Below are positions 37,153-37,202 of a DNA stretch of 37,202 nt, one piece after another; position 1 is the stretch's first letter; each line of letters begins with the position of its first letter. The notes below the pieces were generated by a model that was not told the DNA's origin, did no database searches, and worked only from the letters and a program-made list of their open reading frames with translations. Origin of the DNA: CAZXLT01 sp964641545 (GTDB lineage: Bacteria; Patescibacteriota; Saccharimonadia; Saccharimonadales; AWTP1-31); the NCBI GenBank assembly GCA_964641545.1, contig CAZXLT010000009.1:1-37202 (forward strand), written 5' to 3'. Position numbers and translations under genes: made by a program.

Positions 37153-37202
37153 CTATTCAGTTTTCCATTGTTTCGCGCGGTCATGGTTATGGCTAGCCAT
37201 CC
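37153..37202 (-). CDS. Possible 3' end of a gene continuing beyond the window
   Basis: On the minus strand a frame enters from the right edge and ends at TAG (37155-37153). The last 15 residues (M-A-S-H-N-H-D-R-A-K-Q-W-K-T-E) look like a hydrophilic C-terminus. It is too short to identify. Confidence 0.25.
   Translation of the reverse strand, partial: MASHNHDRAKQWKTE

Noticed and set aside
1..37202. CRISPR arrays, insertion sequences, prophage or att sites
   Set aside because: No regularly spaced repeats, transposase or integrase motifs, or terminal inverted repeats were seen.
1..37202. TGA recoded as glycine, as in Gracilibacteria/SR1
   Set aside because: dnaG and the first Nudix gene, among others, end in TGA at the expected protein end, and no gene needs TGA readthrough.

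Overview
The window looks like a chromosomal segment of a small-genome bacterium of the Candidate Phyla Radiation, most probably a Saccharibacteria (TM7)-like organism. This is inferred, because no search could be run. The signs are densely packed short genes, many lineage-specific orphans, an EF-P with a K-V-M-G-R-G-G tip loop, no bL9 gene after rpsF-ssb-rpsR, a TruB without its C-terminal extension, and TGA used as an ordinary stop (so not the Gracilibacteria/SR1 code). There are no mobile elements, CRISPR arrays, tRNA or rRNA genes, and no gene-free stretch longer than about 180 bases. It is core chromosome with scattered orphans rather than a genomic island.

Layout. 1-4.1 kb: end of dnaG, rpoD, an SDR oxidoreductase, a P-loop kinase and an orphan. 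4.1-9.6 kb: a large P-type cation ATPase (minus) divergent from polA. 9.6-11.3 kb: a coupled aldo/keto reductase-Nudix-Nudix operon, with a 10-N assembly gap inside the reductase. 11.3-14.8 kb: orphans, folP (minus), a HAD hydrolase and a short DUF721-like gene. 14.8-17.4 kb: mutM, holA, an orphan and rpsT (minus). 17.5-23.7 kb: a relic of the widespread nrnA-truB-ribF-rpsO-pnp locus. Here the DHH protein has lost its catalytic motifs, ribF is missing, and a membrane-anchored zinc protease plus a 56-residue membrane protein sit on the opposite strand in its place. 23.7-26.8 kb: two tiny membrane proteins, a family-4 uracil-DNA glycosylase without most Fe-S ligands, and RNase J. 26.9-29.9 kb: two orphans and ftsK. 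30-32.7 kb: rpsF-ssb-rpsR, a coiled-coil protein, efp and tlyA. 32.8-37.2 kb: a PRTase-like protein with an altered PRPP loop, a class A beta-lactamase-fold serine hydrolase, orphans and ychF (minus).

The most striking pattern is transcriptional. About eighteen genes on both strands have a sigma-70 -10 hexamer (TATAAT, TAAAAT, TAGAAT, TATACT) ending only about 6-12 bases before an ATG, often with a good -35 at 17 bases. Their mRNAs would start at or within a few bases of the ATG. A second set (rpoD, SDR, pnp, RNase J, rpsF, ssb, rpsR, efp, tlyA, rpsT, the protease pair) has ordinary Shine-Dalgarno sequences, and every GTG start falls in that set. The organism therefore seems to run two initiation modes side by side. 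The -10/ATG distance also corrects several start codons (12896, 13553, 32837 and perhaps 6856).

Functionally the window is dominated by replication and repair (DnaG, PolA, HolA, SSB, MutM, UDG, FtsK), RNA turnover (PNPase, RNase J), translation (S6, S15, S18, S20, EF-P, TruB, TlyA, YchF) and the housekeeping sigma factor, with a thin layer of cell-surface proteins of unknown target.
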